Part shown: one piece after another, positions 44,080-51,692 of the stretch
Position numbering within the stretch: the first letter of the stretch is position 1
How the letters are laid out: every line of letters begins with the position of its first letter
NCBI RefSeq assembly: GCF_963975345.1
Contig: NZ_CAXBGE010000007.1
Coordinates: 62,001-126,000, forward strand
Source of the DNA: Maricaulis sp963975345
Lineage (GTDB): Bacteria > Pseudomonadota > Alphaproteobacteria > Caulobacterales > Maricaulaceae
DNA: 64,000 nt
Direction: 5' to 3'
Translations under genes and position numbers: made by a program
Notes under the pieces: generated by a model
The model's input: only the letters and a program-made list of their open reading frames with translations
Database searches by the model: none
Told to the model about the DNA's origin: nothing

Positions 44080-45465
44080 ATGACCCAAACCTCTCTCAAA
44101 CCTGTCCACATCATCGGCGGCGGCATGGCCGGCTCCGAAGCCGCTTGGCAGCTCGTCTCACAAGGCGTGCCCGTCATCCTGCACGAGATGCGCGGCGTGA
44201 AGGAAACCGAGGCCCACAAGACTGACGGGCTGGCCGAGCTGGTCTGTTCCAACTCGTTTCGCTCCGATGATGCCAGGACCAATGCGGTCGGGCTGTTGCA
44301 CGAGGAAATGCGGCGCTGCGGCTCGATCATCCTGGCCGAAGGCGATAATAACCGCCTGCCGGCCGGCGGCGCCCTCGCCGTTGATCGCGATGCCTTTTCC
44401 GCCGCCGTCACCAAACGCCTGAGCGAGCATCCGCTGGTGACGATCTCGCGCGAGGAAATCACCGGTCTGCCGCCACAAGACTGGGACAGCGTCATCATCG
44501 CCACCGGGCCTTTGACGTCGCAAAGCCTGTCGGAAGCGATCCTCAAAGAGACCGGCGAAGACGAGCTGGCTTTCTTCGACGCCATCGCACCGGTGATCCA
44601 TCGCGACAGCGTCAATATGGAGAAGGCCTGGTTCCAGTCGCGCTATGACAAGGGCGAGACGCTGGCCGACCAGACCGCTTATCTCAATTGCCCGATGGAC
44701 AAGGCGCAGTATGACGCCTTCATCGACGCACTGATCGCAGGCGAGAAGACCGAATTCAAGGAGTGGGAAGGCACGCCCTATTTCGAGGGCTGCCTGCCGA
44801 TCGAAGTGATGGCCGAGCGCGGCCGCGAAACGCTGCGGCACGGGCCGATGAAACCGGTCGGTCTGACCAATCCGCACAATCCCACCGTCAAGGCCTATGC
44901 CATCGTGCAATTGCGCCAGGACAATGCGCTGGGCACGCTGTTCAACATGGTCGGTTTCCAGACCAAGCTGAAATACGGCGTCCAGACCGAAATCTTCCGC
45001 CTCATCCCCGGTCTGGAAGAGGCGCAATTTGCCCGCCTCGGCGGCATTCACCGCAATACTTTCCTCAACTCACCGCGCCTGCTCGATGATCAATTGCGCC
45101 TGAAATCCCAGCCGCGTCTGCGCTTTGCCGGCCAGTTGATCGGCGTTGAGGGCTATGTCGAAAGCGCCTCGATGGGCCTGCTCGCCGGACGCTATGCCGC
45201 CGCCGAACGCCTCGGCACGACGCTCGCTCCGCCGCCGGAGACCACCGCGATGGGCGCCCTGATCCGCCACGTCACCGGCGGCCATCTCGACGCCGGCAAG
45301 GGCAGTTTCCAGCCGATGAATGTCAATTTCGGCCTCTTCCCGCCGATCACCCAGCCCACGCAAGACGCCGAGGGCAACCGCATCCGCGGCAAAGCCAAAA
45401 CGCCGGCCCGCAAGACCGCGATGTCAGAACGGGCGCTGGATGATCTGGCGGCGTGGCTGGGGTAG
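44080..45465 (+). CDS. trmFO: Methylenetetrahydrofolate-tRNA-(uracil-5-)-methyltransferase
   Basis: 461 residues from the ATG at 44080 ('MTQTSLKPVHIIGGGMAGSE'); an ATG three codons earlier is also possible. It forms m5U54 in the tRNA T-loop using folate and FAD. The dinucleotide-binding motif 'GGGMAGSEAAW' is at the N-terminus, the methylation-associated Cys is in 'AELVCSNSFRSDDA', and the second Cys is in 'EGCLPIEVMAERG'. 'GQLIGVEGYVESASMGLLAG' near residue 350 completes the FAD site. Its end is convergent with the Doc-like toxin gene, 23 bases apart. Confidence 0.95.
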   Translation: MTQTSLKPVHIIGGGMAGSEAAWQLVSQGVPVILHEMRGVKETEAHKTDGLAELVCSNSFRSDDARTNAVGLLHEEMRRCGSIILAEGDNNRLPAGGALAVDRDAFSAAVTKRLSEHPLVTISREEITGLPPQDWDSVIIATGPLTSQSLSEAILKETGEDELAFFDAIAPVIHRDSVNMEKAWFQSRYDKGETLADQTAYLNCPMDKAQYDAFIDALIAGEKTEFKEWEGTPYFEGCLPIEVMAERGRETLRHGPMKPVGLTNPHNPTVKAYAIVQLRQDNALGTLFNMVGFQTKLKYGVQTEIFRLIPGLEEAQFARLGGIHRNTFLNSPRLLDDQLRLKSQPRLRFAGQLIGVEGYVESASMGLLAGRYAAAERLGTTLAPPPETTAMGALIRHVTGGHLDAGKGSFQPMNVNFGLFPPITQPTQDAEGNRIRGKAKTPARKTAMSERALDDLAAWLG

Positions 45466-45488
45466 GCGTGCCAATCCCCGTCACGTCC

Positions 45489-45941
45489 TCAATCGTCGCT
45501 GATATCTGGTTTGGGATCACCACGGCCCAGAAGCGAGGCCGCGCGGGCCTTGGCAGGTGAAATCTGGCGCGCAAACTTGCGGACCCAATCGATCAGCGCT
45601 TCGCACCGGGACTCATCTGCCAAGGCAGCAATGATCAATTCCGCGGCACGCTCATCGAAGGCAGCCGGACGCCGGATCGAAGCCCCATTGATCGACAGGA
45701 ATATGACGCCCGCGACGAATCCGGTCCGCTTATTGCCTTGAAGAAACGCGTGCGCCCGAGCGATTGAAATCATGAGCGTGCAGGCGAGCGTCACCAAATC
45801 GGAACTCTGATCATAGGCGAAGGTTTGATGCGGTGCGGCGAGAGCCCCCTCTAGCAGGCTCCGGCTCATGACTGAATGCGGCTCAGACGTATCCAGCACG
45901 ATATTCTGATTCAATTCGATTAGCTGTCTACCGCCAGCCAA
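45489..45941 (-). CDS. Doc/Fic-family toxin (death-on-curing), probable N-terminal frameshift
   Basis: 150 residues from a TTG at 45941. The Fic/Doc motif is intact in 'HAFLQGNKRTGF', with upstream 'LNQNIVLDTSEPHSVMSRSL' matching Doc helix 2. Doc toxins modify elongation factor Tu or other targets with nucleotide groups. The usual N-terminus is missing from this frame. The adjacent frame at 45958-45920 reads 'LLNEPVWLAVDS', which is a typical Doc start, and joins this frame only if one base is restored near 45923. The gene may be inactivated, or the base is a sequencing error. It lies directly behind the small antitoxin gene. Confidence 0.8.
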   Translation of the reverse strand: MAGGRQLIELNQNIVLDTSEPHSVMSRSLLEGALAAPHQTFAYDQSSDLVTLACTLMISIARAHAFLQGNKRTGFVAGVIFLSINGASIRRPAAFDERAAELIIAALADESRCEALIDWVRKFARQISPAKARAASLLGRGDPKPDISDD

Positions 45942-45947
45942 ACCGGT

Positions 45948-46097
45948 TCATTCAGCAAGGCGCTTCATCGTTTTGGGGAACCGTTTCGCGACGTCCTTGT
46001 ACATGGACGCCATGTCCATATCCGCCACTTTTGGCGGTACGGCTGTCGCACGTCCGGCCTTTTTGGCGGCAAGGGTCTTTTTCGCAATCACGTTCAT
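45948..46097 (-). CDS. Small putative antitoxin paired with the Doc-like toxin
   Basis: 49 residues, too short for most gene lists. ATG at 46097 with CAGGAGAGTGAA upstream. A Lys/Ala-rich head ('NVIAKKTLAAKKAGRAT') precedes 'YKDVAKRFPKTMKRLAE'. The short basic-then-helical layout and position directly before a Doc-like gene fit a minimal Phd-like antitoxin or its neutralising segment. There is no AbrB or Phd DNA-binding domain, so autoregulation may be absent. Confidence 0.65.
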   Translation of the reverse strand: MNVIAKKTLAAKKAGRATAVPPKVADMDMASMYKDVAKRFPKTMKRLAE

Positions 46098-46189
46098 TTC
46101 ACTCTCCTGCGAAGAATATACCCTATCGAATACCGCCTTTCAAATCCGCTAACCCGGTCCACCACCGCATCTTGAAGGCGTTTACCCCC

Positions 46190-47005
46190 TCATCGTCCCG
46201 TCAACGACAACCAGCTCAACCTGGCCTGCCGCGCCAGCAGGGCGCGTTCCGGCGAGATTTCGAACGGGTTTCTCGGCAGGCGTTTGAGATAGCCGCGTGC
46301 CAGCACGACATAACCGGTCGCCGGCACCGCTTCAGCCGGCAGTGGCCCCGCCGCCGCAAATCCATGCGCGGCATCTTCGGCGATGGCGCGCACCGGTTGG
46401 ATCGCGGCGCTGGCCTTGTCGGGCCCGAGGCCCTGGGCGAGCATGGCGGGGGTGCCGCCAAGCTCGGTCAGATAATCGCCGGCGACCGGGGCGCGACCGA
46501 TGCGGGCGCGCCAGGCGAAGGCACGCATCAACCCGGTCAGACCCCAGGCGCGGCCGGCATCGCGGATCTGATCTTGCGGCAATTCGCCGCCCGTCAACAC
46601 CAGAGCGAGGCGGACCAGACGCACCGAAGTGCGATCAACATAATCGACCAGGGCGTCGAGGTCGGCATGCGGTGCGGCGGCGATGTCGTCGAAGCGGGCA
46701 TCAATCAGATCGAGCAATTCGGCTTGCGGCAACAGGCCCGTCAGCGGTGCCAGCGCCTCGGTGACGACATGGCGGCGCACCTTCGGTGTCTCGGCATAAA
46801 GGTCAGTCACGGCATCGCGCCACCAGGTCAGCTTCATCTCGCCGATCAGGCTTTCCGAAGTCGCGTCAGCGATCCGGCCGATCTCGTGGTTGAGAGCGTA
46901 AAGCGCAAACAGACGTTCGCGCACACCGGCCGGCGCGAACAGCGCCGCCAGACGCCGGTCCGGGTCAGCCTGCTGCAAAACCTGCGATAAATCCTCAGCG
47001 CTCAT
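46190..47005 (-). CDS. Squalene/phytoene synthase family protein
   Basis: 271 residues. The trans-isoprenyl diphosphate synthase-like helices are seen in 'RERLFALYALNHEIGRIAD', 'LIGEMKLTWWRDAV' and 'YVDRTSVRLVRLALVL'. The Asp-rich substrate motifs (DxxxD) of true phytoene synthases are only partly conserved. The protein may therefore be an NDUFAF6/complex I assembly-type member rather than a carotenoid or hopanoid enzyme. No crt or hpn genes are nearby. It is divergent from the Fe-SOD gene. Confidence 0.82.
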   Translation of the reverse strand: MSAEDLSQVLQQADPDRRLAALFAPAGVRERLFALYALNHEIGRIADATSESLIGEMKLTWWRDAVTDLYAETPKVRRHVVTEALAPLTGLLPQAELLDLIDARFDDIAAAPHADLDALVDYVDRTSVRLVRLALVLTGGELPQDQIRDAGRAWGLTGLMRAFAWRARIGRAPVAGDYLTELGGTPAMLAQGLGPDKASAAIQPVRAIAEDAAHGFAAAGPLPAEAVPATGYVVLARGYLKRLPRNPFEISPERALLARQARLSWLSLTGR

Positions 47006-47125
47006 GCGCTCCTCCGGTGGACAATGGCGGCCAGTGGCCCATATGGATTGATATCATTGTGCGCCGCCTCTGCCCGCACCGCTTGCACCTGTTTTGTCAC
47101 ACTCGATATCGATGGAGATATACTC

Positions 47126-47731
47126 ATGAGCTTCACCCTGCCCGACCTGCCCTATTCGCGCGATGCCCTCGCCCCGCATATCTCCGCCGAGACGCTCGAC
47201 ATCCACCATGGCAAGCATCACGCCGCCTATGTCACCAATCTCAACAAGATGCTGGACGGCCATGAGCTGGCCGGCAAGGCCCTTGAAGACGTTGTCAAAG
47301 CGACCGCTGGCCAGGCCGACAAGGCCGGCATTTTCAACAATGCGGCCCAGGTCTGGAACCATACTTTCTACTGGCAGTCGATGCGGCCGAATGGCGGCGG
47401 CGCGCCCAAGGGCGAGCTGGCCAAGCTGATCGATCGTGATTTCGGTTCGCTCGACGCCTTCAAGACCGCCTTCGCCGCTGCCGGCGCAACCCAGTTCGGC
47501 TCCGGTTGGGCTTGGCTGGTCGCGAAAGACGGCAAGCTGGAAATCCGCAAGACTGCCAATGCCGAAACCCCGGTGACCGAGGCCGGCGTGACGCCGCTCT
47601 TGACGATGGACGTCTGGGAACACGCCTATTACGTCGACTTCCGCAACCGCCGCCCGGACTATATCGCCACCTTCCTCGCCCATCTGGTGAACTGGGAATT
47701 TGCCGCCGCCAATCTGGCTGCCGCAAAATAA
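47126..47731 (+). CDS. sodB: Superoxide dismutase, Fe type
   Basis: 201 residues from the ATG at 47126 (GGAG upstream). Metal ligands are in 'LDIHHGKHHAAYVTNLN', 'QVWNHTFYWQSM' and 'MDVWEHAYYVDFRNRRP'. The 'FNNAAQVWNHTFYW' stretch with its Gln is the iron-specific signature, as in E. coli SodB, so this is a cytoplasmic Fe-SOD. It is divergent from the phytoene-synthase-like gene. The next gene starts behind a hairpin that overlaps its ribosome site. Confidence 0.95.
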   Translation: MSFTLPDLPYSRDALAPHISAETLDIHHGKHHAAYVTNLNKMLDGHELAGKALEDVVKATAGQADKAGIFNNAAQVWNHTFYWQSMRPNGGGAPKGELAKLIDRDFGSLDAFKTAFAAAGATQFGSGWAWLVAKDGKLEIRKTANAETPVTEAGVTPLLTMDVWEHAYYVDFRNRRPDYIATFLAHLVNWEFAAANLAAAK

Positions 47732-47770
47732 CGATAAAGCGGGTCGCCAAGCGCGCGATTGAGTCCTAAT

Positions 47771-47808
47771 TTCCCCCTCGGTTGATCGATAAAACACCCG
47801 AGGGGGAA
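47771..47808 (+). promoter_or_regulatory. Hairpin masking the ribosome site of the serine hydrolase gene
   Basis: An 11-base perfect stem (TTCCCCCTCGG at 47771-47781 with CCGAGGGGGAA at 47798-47808) encloses a 16-base AT-rich loop. The right arm contains the GAGGGGGAA ribosome site for the ATG at 47814. It could end sodB transcription, block translation of the next gene, or both. Confidence 0.7.
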
Positions 47809-47813
47809 AACCC

Positions 47814-49109
47814 ATGTTGTTACGTTCCGTATGGGCCGGCGCGGCTTTTGCGCTGCTGGCCTTGGCGCCCGGCTGCAGCCAGCCCGCAGAGCCTGCACAG
47901 TCTGCCGCCGCCCACGCCGATGCCGCGACCTCGAGTGAGAATTTCGATCCCACTGGACTGGCGCGCTTTGACGCCGCTTTTCAGGATCATGCCGACCGCC
48001 AGGTCCGCGCCGGTTATGCCGCCATCCTGATCCGCAATGGTGAGACCCATATCGTCACTGCCGGTGTCCGTGATGTTGCGAATGGCGAGCCTATGCTGGC
48101 CGACACCCAGGTACGTCTCGCCTCAATGACCAAGCCGGTGACCGCCGTCGCCGTGATGATGCTGGTCGAAAGCGGCGATATCGCGCTGGACGATCCGGTC
48201 GCCAATTATATCCCCGCCTTCGCGGCAACGCGGGTCGCCACCAGTTATGAGCCCGATGTCGACGGCAATTACCCCACCGTCCCGCAGGCCAGCCCGATCA
48301 CCATCCGCGAGCTGCTCACCCATACCGGCGGCGTCGGCTATATTTTCGACAATGACACCTCACTGGGCCGCGATTATATGGAGCACACGCTGTATCAGGG
48401 CACAGGCGATCTCGCCGAGAAGATCAACCAGCTGGCCGCGCTGCCCCTCTACGCCCAGCCGGGTGAACGCTGGATCTATTCCTATTCCAATGACATTCTC
48501 GGCCGCGTCGTCGAAGTCGCATCCGGCATGCCCTTCCAGGACTTCCTGCAGACACGCCTTTTCGACCCGCTCGGCATGACCAACACGACCTTCTTCGTCA
48601 CCGATGCGCAGATGGCAGAGGCCGCGACGCTCTATCTCCATGGCGAGGACGGTCAACTCCATCCCGCCTATTCGCCAGACAATCCTGAATACCGCCCGAG
48701 CTGGGCTTCCGGGGGTGGCGGACTGATCTCGACGGCGATGGATTATTCGCGTTTCGCCAGCATGTTGCTCGGCAATGGACGGCTCGGCGATGTCACAATC
48801 CTGCGGCACGCCTCCGTCGCGATGATGACCAGCAATCATGTCGCGCCATCGCAAATGCCACCCGATATGGCTGGGCTTGGCTATGGTTTTGGGGTCGGCA
48901 TTGCACTGGCTGGCACCGACGACACGCCAGCGCTGGGCATCCCCGGTGATTACAGCTGGGGCGGCCTGTTCGACACCGACTTCTTCGTCAGCCCCTCAAC
49001 CGGCCTGGTCGCGGTGATGATGACCCAGGAAATCCCGACCGCATACATGCCCGAAGGCCGCACCCGCTCGTGGTGGCGCAGCGCCGCCTACGCGACGCTG
49101 CCGCAGTAG
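47814..49109 (+). CDS. Lipoprotein serine hydrolase (class C beta-lactamase-like)
   Basis: 431 residues. The signal ends LAPGC (Cys21), so it is lipid-anchored. The nucleophile motif Ser-Met-Thr-Lys is in 'VRLASMTKPVTAVAV', Tyr-Ser-Asn is in 'WIYSYSNDILG', and the third motif is 'YSWGG' in place of H/KxG. The layout is that of D-Ala-D-Ala carboxypeptidase/esterase EstB-type proteins. It is a second member of the fold in this window; the two share little beyond the motifs. The ribosome site lies in a hairpin stem. Confidence 0.9.
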   Translation: MLLRSVWAGAAFALLALAPGCSQPAEPAQSAAAHADAATSSENFDPTGLARFDAAFQDHADRQVRAGYAAILIRNGETHIVTAGVRDVANGEPMLADTQVRLASMTKPVTAVAVMMLVESGDIALDDPVANYIPAFAATRVATSYEPDVDGNYPTVPQASPITIRELLTHTGGVGYIFDNDTSLGRDYMEHTLYQGTGDLAEKINQLAALPLYAQPGERWIYSYSNDILGRVVEVASGMPFQDFLQTRLFDPLGMTNTTFFVTDAQMAEAATLYLHGEDGQLHPAYSPDNPEYRPSWASGGGGLISTAMDYSRFASMLLGNGRLGDVTILRHASVAMMTSNHVAPSQMPPDMAGLGYGFGVGIALAGTDDTPALGIPGDYSWGGLFDTDFFVSPSTGLVAVMMTQEIPTAYMPEGRTRSWWRSAAYATLPQ

Positions 49110-49179
49110 GCTGAAGCGGCAAGCCCCGTCAACGCGCGCCGCCGGCCCTATGGAGATTCCGCGCTTGCTTCGGCGTGAA

Positions 49180-49193
49180 AATATATCTATATT
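49180..49193. promoter_or_regulatory. Palindromic AT-rich operator/promoter candidate of the toxin-antitoxin operon
   Basis: AATATATCTATATT has perfect 6-base arms (AATATA/TATATT) around TC and lies immediately before the toxin start. It is the only strongly AT-rich patch nearby, consistent with an operator bound by the antitoxin. Confidence 0.55.
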
Positions 49194-49196
49194 GGT

Positions 49197-49562
49197 ATGG
49201 GAAATTCGAAGATGGTGCAGAGACCCGTCATCTGGGTTGGGGATTCCAAAAAGGCCCTGATGGAGTTCCCAAAGGATGTGAGGGTACAGATTGGCTATGC
49301 GCTCAGCGAAGCGCAACTCGGGCGAAAGGCCGATTATGCCAAACCGGTTTCCGGTTTGGGGCCCGGTGTTCTGGAGATTGTGGCCAACCACGATACCAAT
49401 ACCTATCGGGCCGTCTACGCGGTGAAGATCGGGGAGGACATATATGTGCTGCACGCGTTCAAGAAGAAGTCGAAGTCCGGTATCGCAACCCCGAAATCAC
49501 AAATCGACGTCGTCAAAGCCCGGTTGAAACTGCTGAAATTGAAATTGCAAAGGACAGACTGA
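49197..49562 (+). CDS. HigB/RelE-like toxin (phage Gp49-like family)
   Basis: 121 residues; ATG at 49197 (an alternative ATG at 49212). Motifs 'PVIWVGDSKKALMEFP', 'KPVSGLGPGVLEIV', 'NTYRAVYAVKIGEDIYVLH' and 'AFKKKSKSG' are those of the RelE-superfamily, Gp49-like toxins that cut ribosome-bound mRNA. It is the first gene of the pair (toxin first, as in HigBA). Its stop TGA overlaps the antitoxin ATG as TGATG. Confidence 0.9.
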   Translation: MGNSKMVQRPVIWVGDSKKALMEFPKDVRVQIGYALSEAQLGRKADYAKPVSGLGPGVLEIVANHDTNTYRAVYAVKIGEDIYVLHAFKKKSKSGIATPKSQIDVVKARLKLLKLKLQRTD

Positions 49563-49918
49563 TGGCGACCGAAGACACAATCGAACTGGAATCCGGCAGC
49601 GGCAATGTCTTCGCAGACCTGGGACTGGACGATGCACCCGAACTTCAGCTCAAGGCCGCCATCGCGGGGCAGATCAATTCAATCCTGCGCCATCGTCACC
49701 TGACGCAGACGCAATCGGCGGCGTTACTTGGCGTGCCCCAACCGAAGATCTCCGCCCTCAAGAATGGCAAGCTGCGGGGATTTTCGCTCGGAAAACTGTT
49801 GGAGTTCATGCTGAAGCTCAACCGCGACGTGGAAATAGAATTCAAGAAGACCACGCCCAGCAGTCCGTCGAGATATTATCTCCGCAACGGAAAACAACGC
49901 CTGCCCGTCGCGGCCTGA
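49562..49918 (+). CDS. HigA/XRE-type antitoxin
   Basis: 118 residues. The helix-turn-helix is in 'RHLTQTQSAALLGVPQPKIS' (residues about 45-70), followed by 'GFSLGKLLEFMLKLNRDVEI', the family's dimer region. It should bind the toxin and repress the operon at the palindrome at 49180. A strong terminator follows after 26 bases. Confidence 0.9.
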   Translation: MATEDTIELESGSGNVFADLGLDDAPELQLKAAIAGQINSILRHRHLTQTQSAALLGVPQPKISALKNGKLRGFSLGKLLEFMLKLNRDVEIEFKKTTPSSPSRYYLRNGKQRLPVAA

Positions 49919-49944
49919 CTTCAAACTACGTCACCCGTGGAAAA

Positions 49945-49980
49945 GAAAAGTCCGGACGAGGTCTCCCGCCCGGACTTTTC
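49945..49980 (+). terminator. Intrinsic terminator of the toxin-antitoxin operon
   Basis: An 11-base perfect stem GAAAAGTCCGG/CCGGACTTTTC (49945-49955 with 49970-49980), 14-base loop, and AT-rich flank (TTTTCATTTT). Symmetric, so it could also serve the convergent PuuD-like gene. Confidence 0.8.
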
Positions 49981-50043
49981 ATTTTGACGCCCCTCGGCCC
50001 GCCAAAGGCGGGCCCGGCGCGTTTCAGTCCAGAGCGTTCAGCG

Positions 50044-50652
50044 TCAGCCAAACACCGTCTGCGCCATCGTCATCGCGATCAGCATCGGGAAGGACAAGAG
50101 CGTATTGGTGCGCGAGAACAGCATCGCGGTGCGGCCGGCTTTCGCCTTGGCTTCCGGATCGGCCTCGACCATGCCGAGCGCGATCTGCTGGTTCGGCCAG
50201 ATGATGAACCAGACATTATAAGCCATGATGATCGCCATCCACATGCCGATCCCGATGAAGCTGTATTGCGGCAGGTAATGGTCGGCTGCGAGACCGAAGC
50301 TGAGAACTTCGACCGTATAGCCACGCAGACCCGCCACCATCAGACCGGTCAGCACGGTCGCCGCCGCACCCCAACGAAACCAGAACAGCGCCGCTGGCGC
50401 GATCACCTTGCCGATGGCCGGTTTCTGCTCGTCTGGAATATTCGGCATGTTGGGGATCTGAACGAAGTTGAAATACCACAACAATCCGATCCACATGATG
50501 CCCGACACGACATGGGTCCAGCGGGCGATGCCCATCCAGAGCGCATCATTGACCGGGATTGCCCCGCTCACGACATAGGCGCCCAGATAGAGCACGCTCA
50601 GCAGCAGCGCGACGTGAACGGTCGTGCGCAGATTTGACAGAATTGCAGGCAT
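50044..50652 (-). CDS. PuuD-like (DUF989) urate hydroxylase-type membrane protein
   Basis: 202 residues with five to six transmembrane segments and a histidine-bearing 'ARWTHVVSGIMWIGLLWYFN'. The domain matches the membrane part of urate hydroxylase PuuD, which in full-length forms carries a C-terminal cytochrome c. That domain is absent here, and no purine-degradation gene is adjacent, so urate oxidation is not certain. It is a monocistronic unit convergent with the HigBA-like operon. Confidence 0.8.
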   Translation of the reverse strand: MPAILSNLRTTVHVALLLSVLYLGAYVVSGAIPVNDALWMGIARWTHVVSGIMWIGLLWYFNFVQIPNMPNIPDEQKPAIGKVIAPAALFWFRWGAAATVLTGLMVAGLRGYTVEVLSFGLAADHYLPQYSFIGIGMWMAIIMAYNVWFIIWPNQQIALGMVEADPEAKAKAGRTAMLFSRTNTLLSFPMLIAMTMAQTVFG

Positions 50653-50746
50653 GATCTTCCTCCCCAGGAAATGGATGTTTGTCTCCGTGGGGGAATTTAC
50701 AGCAATTCGCGTGTTGCGATAGTGCGGTCTTTAACGCGGCAATCGC

Positions 50747-51679
50747 CTAGCTGGAGCTGCCATCGCGCTTGACGCCGATGAAGAGCAGAAGCGGCGCGGC
50801 GACGAAGATCGAGGAATAGGTCCCGATCACCACGCCCCAGATCATCGCGAATGAGAAGCTCTTGAGCGCCTCGCCGCCAATTGTGTACAGCGCCAGCAGC
50901 GCCACCAGCGTCGTCGATGAGGTCAAGATCGTGCGCGAAAGCGTGTCATTGATCGACATATTGAGCAGCTCGCCCAGGGGCATCTTCTTGTACTTTCGAA
51001 GATTTTCCCGGATTCGATCATACACGATCACGGTGTCATTCATCGAATAGCCGACAATCGTCAGAATAGCCGCCACGGTCGCAAGATCAAACGTCATCTG
51101 GGTGACCGAGAACATGCCAACGGTTGCGATGACGTCATGCGTCAGGGCCAGAATGGCGCCGACCGAGAACTGCCATTCGAACTGAAACCAGATATAGACC
51201 AGCATCAGGAACAGGGCGAGCGAGACTGCGACGAAGCCCTTCACCACAAGCTCACCAGAGACCGCGCCGCCGATCACATCGGTGCCACGCAGCTCGATGC
51301 CGGGGAAATTGTCCTGCAGCGCAGCCTCAAGCGCGCGCCGCGCAACCTGCTGCGCTTCCTCGCCTTCAAGTCCTTCGCCGGGCTGTAGCGGCAGGGAAAT
51401 CAGGACTTCGCGCGGATTGCCGGTCTGCTGGATCCTTGGATCCCCCAGATTCAGATCACCGACAACCTGCCGCATCGCTTCGACATCAGCCGGTTCTGTG
51501 GTGCGAACTTCGGTCTGGATCCCACCGCGAAAATCAATCCCGAAATTAATCCCGACATTGGAGAATTCAAACAGCGAGCCGAGCACCAGCAGCACGGAGA
51601 ACGCGATCGCCCAGATCCGGATCTTGATGAAAGGGACATTGGCCGAAGTTGGCAGAAATCTGATCAGTGCGAACGTCAT
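50747..51679 (-). CDS. secF: Protein translocase subunit SecF
   Basis: 310 residues from the ATG at 51679 (AGAGGTGTTTCC upstream); longer readings merge with the 3' end of secD. Six transmembrane helices. The periplasmic P1 region starts with 'GINFGIDFRGGIQTEV', and the signature 'ATVAAILTIVGYSMNDTVIV' with 'YDRIREN' matches SecF. It works with SecD to drive late steps of Sec export using the proton gradient. Order secF-secD-yajC (reading leftward yajC, secD, secF) is the standard operon. Confidence 0.97.
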   Translation of the reverse strand: MTFALIRFLPTSANVPFIKIRIWAIAFSVLLVLGSLFEFSNVGINFGIDFRGGIQTEVRTTEPADVEAMRQVVGDLNLGDPRIQQTGNPREVLISLPLQPGEGLEGEEAQQVARRALEAALQDNFPGIELRGTDVIGGAVSGELVVKGFVAVSLALFLMLVYIWFQFEWQFSVGAILALTHDVIATVGMFSVTQMTFDLATVAAILTIVGYSMNDTVIVYDRIRENLRKYKKMPLGELLNMSINDTLSRTILTSSTTLVALLALYTIGGEALKSFSFAMIWGVVIGTYSSIFVAAPLLLFIGVKRDGSSS

Positions 51680-51692
51680 GGAAACACCTCTC

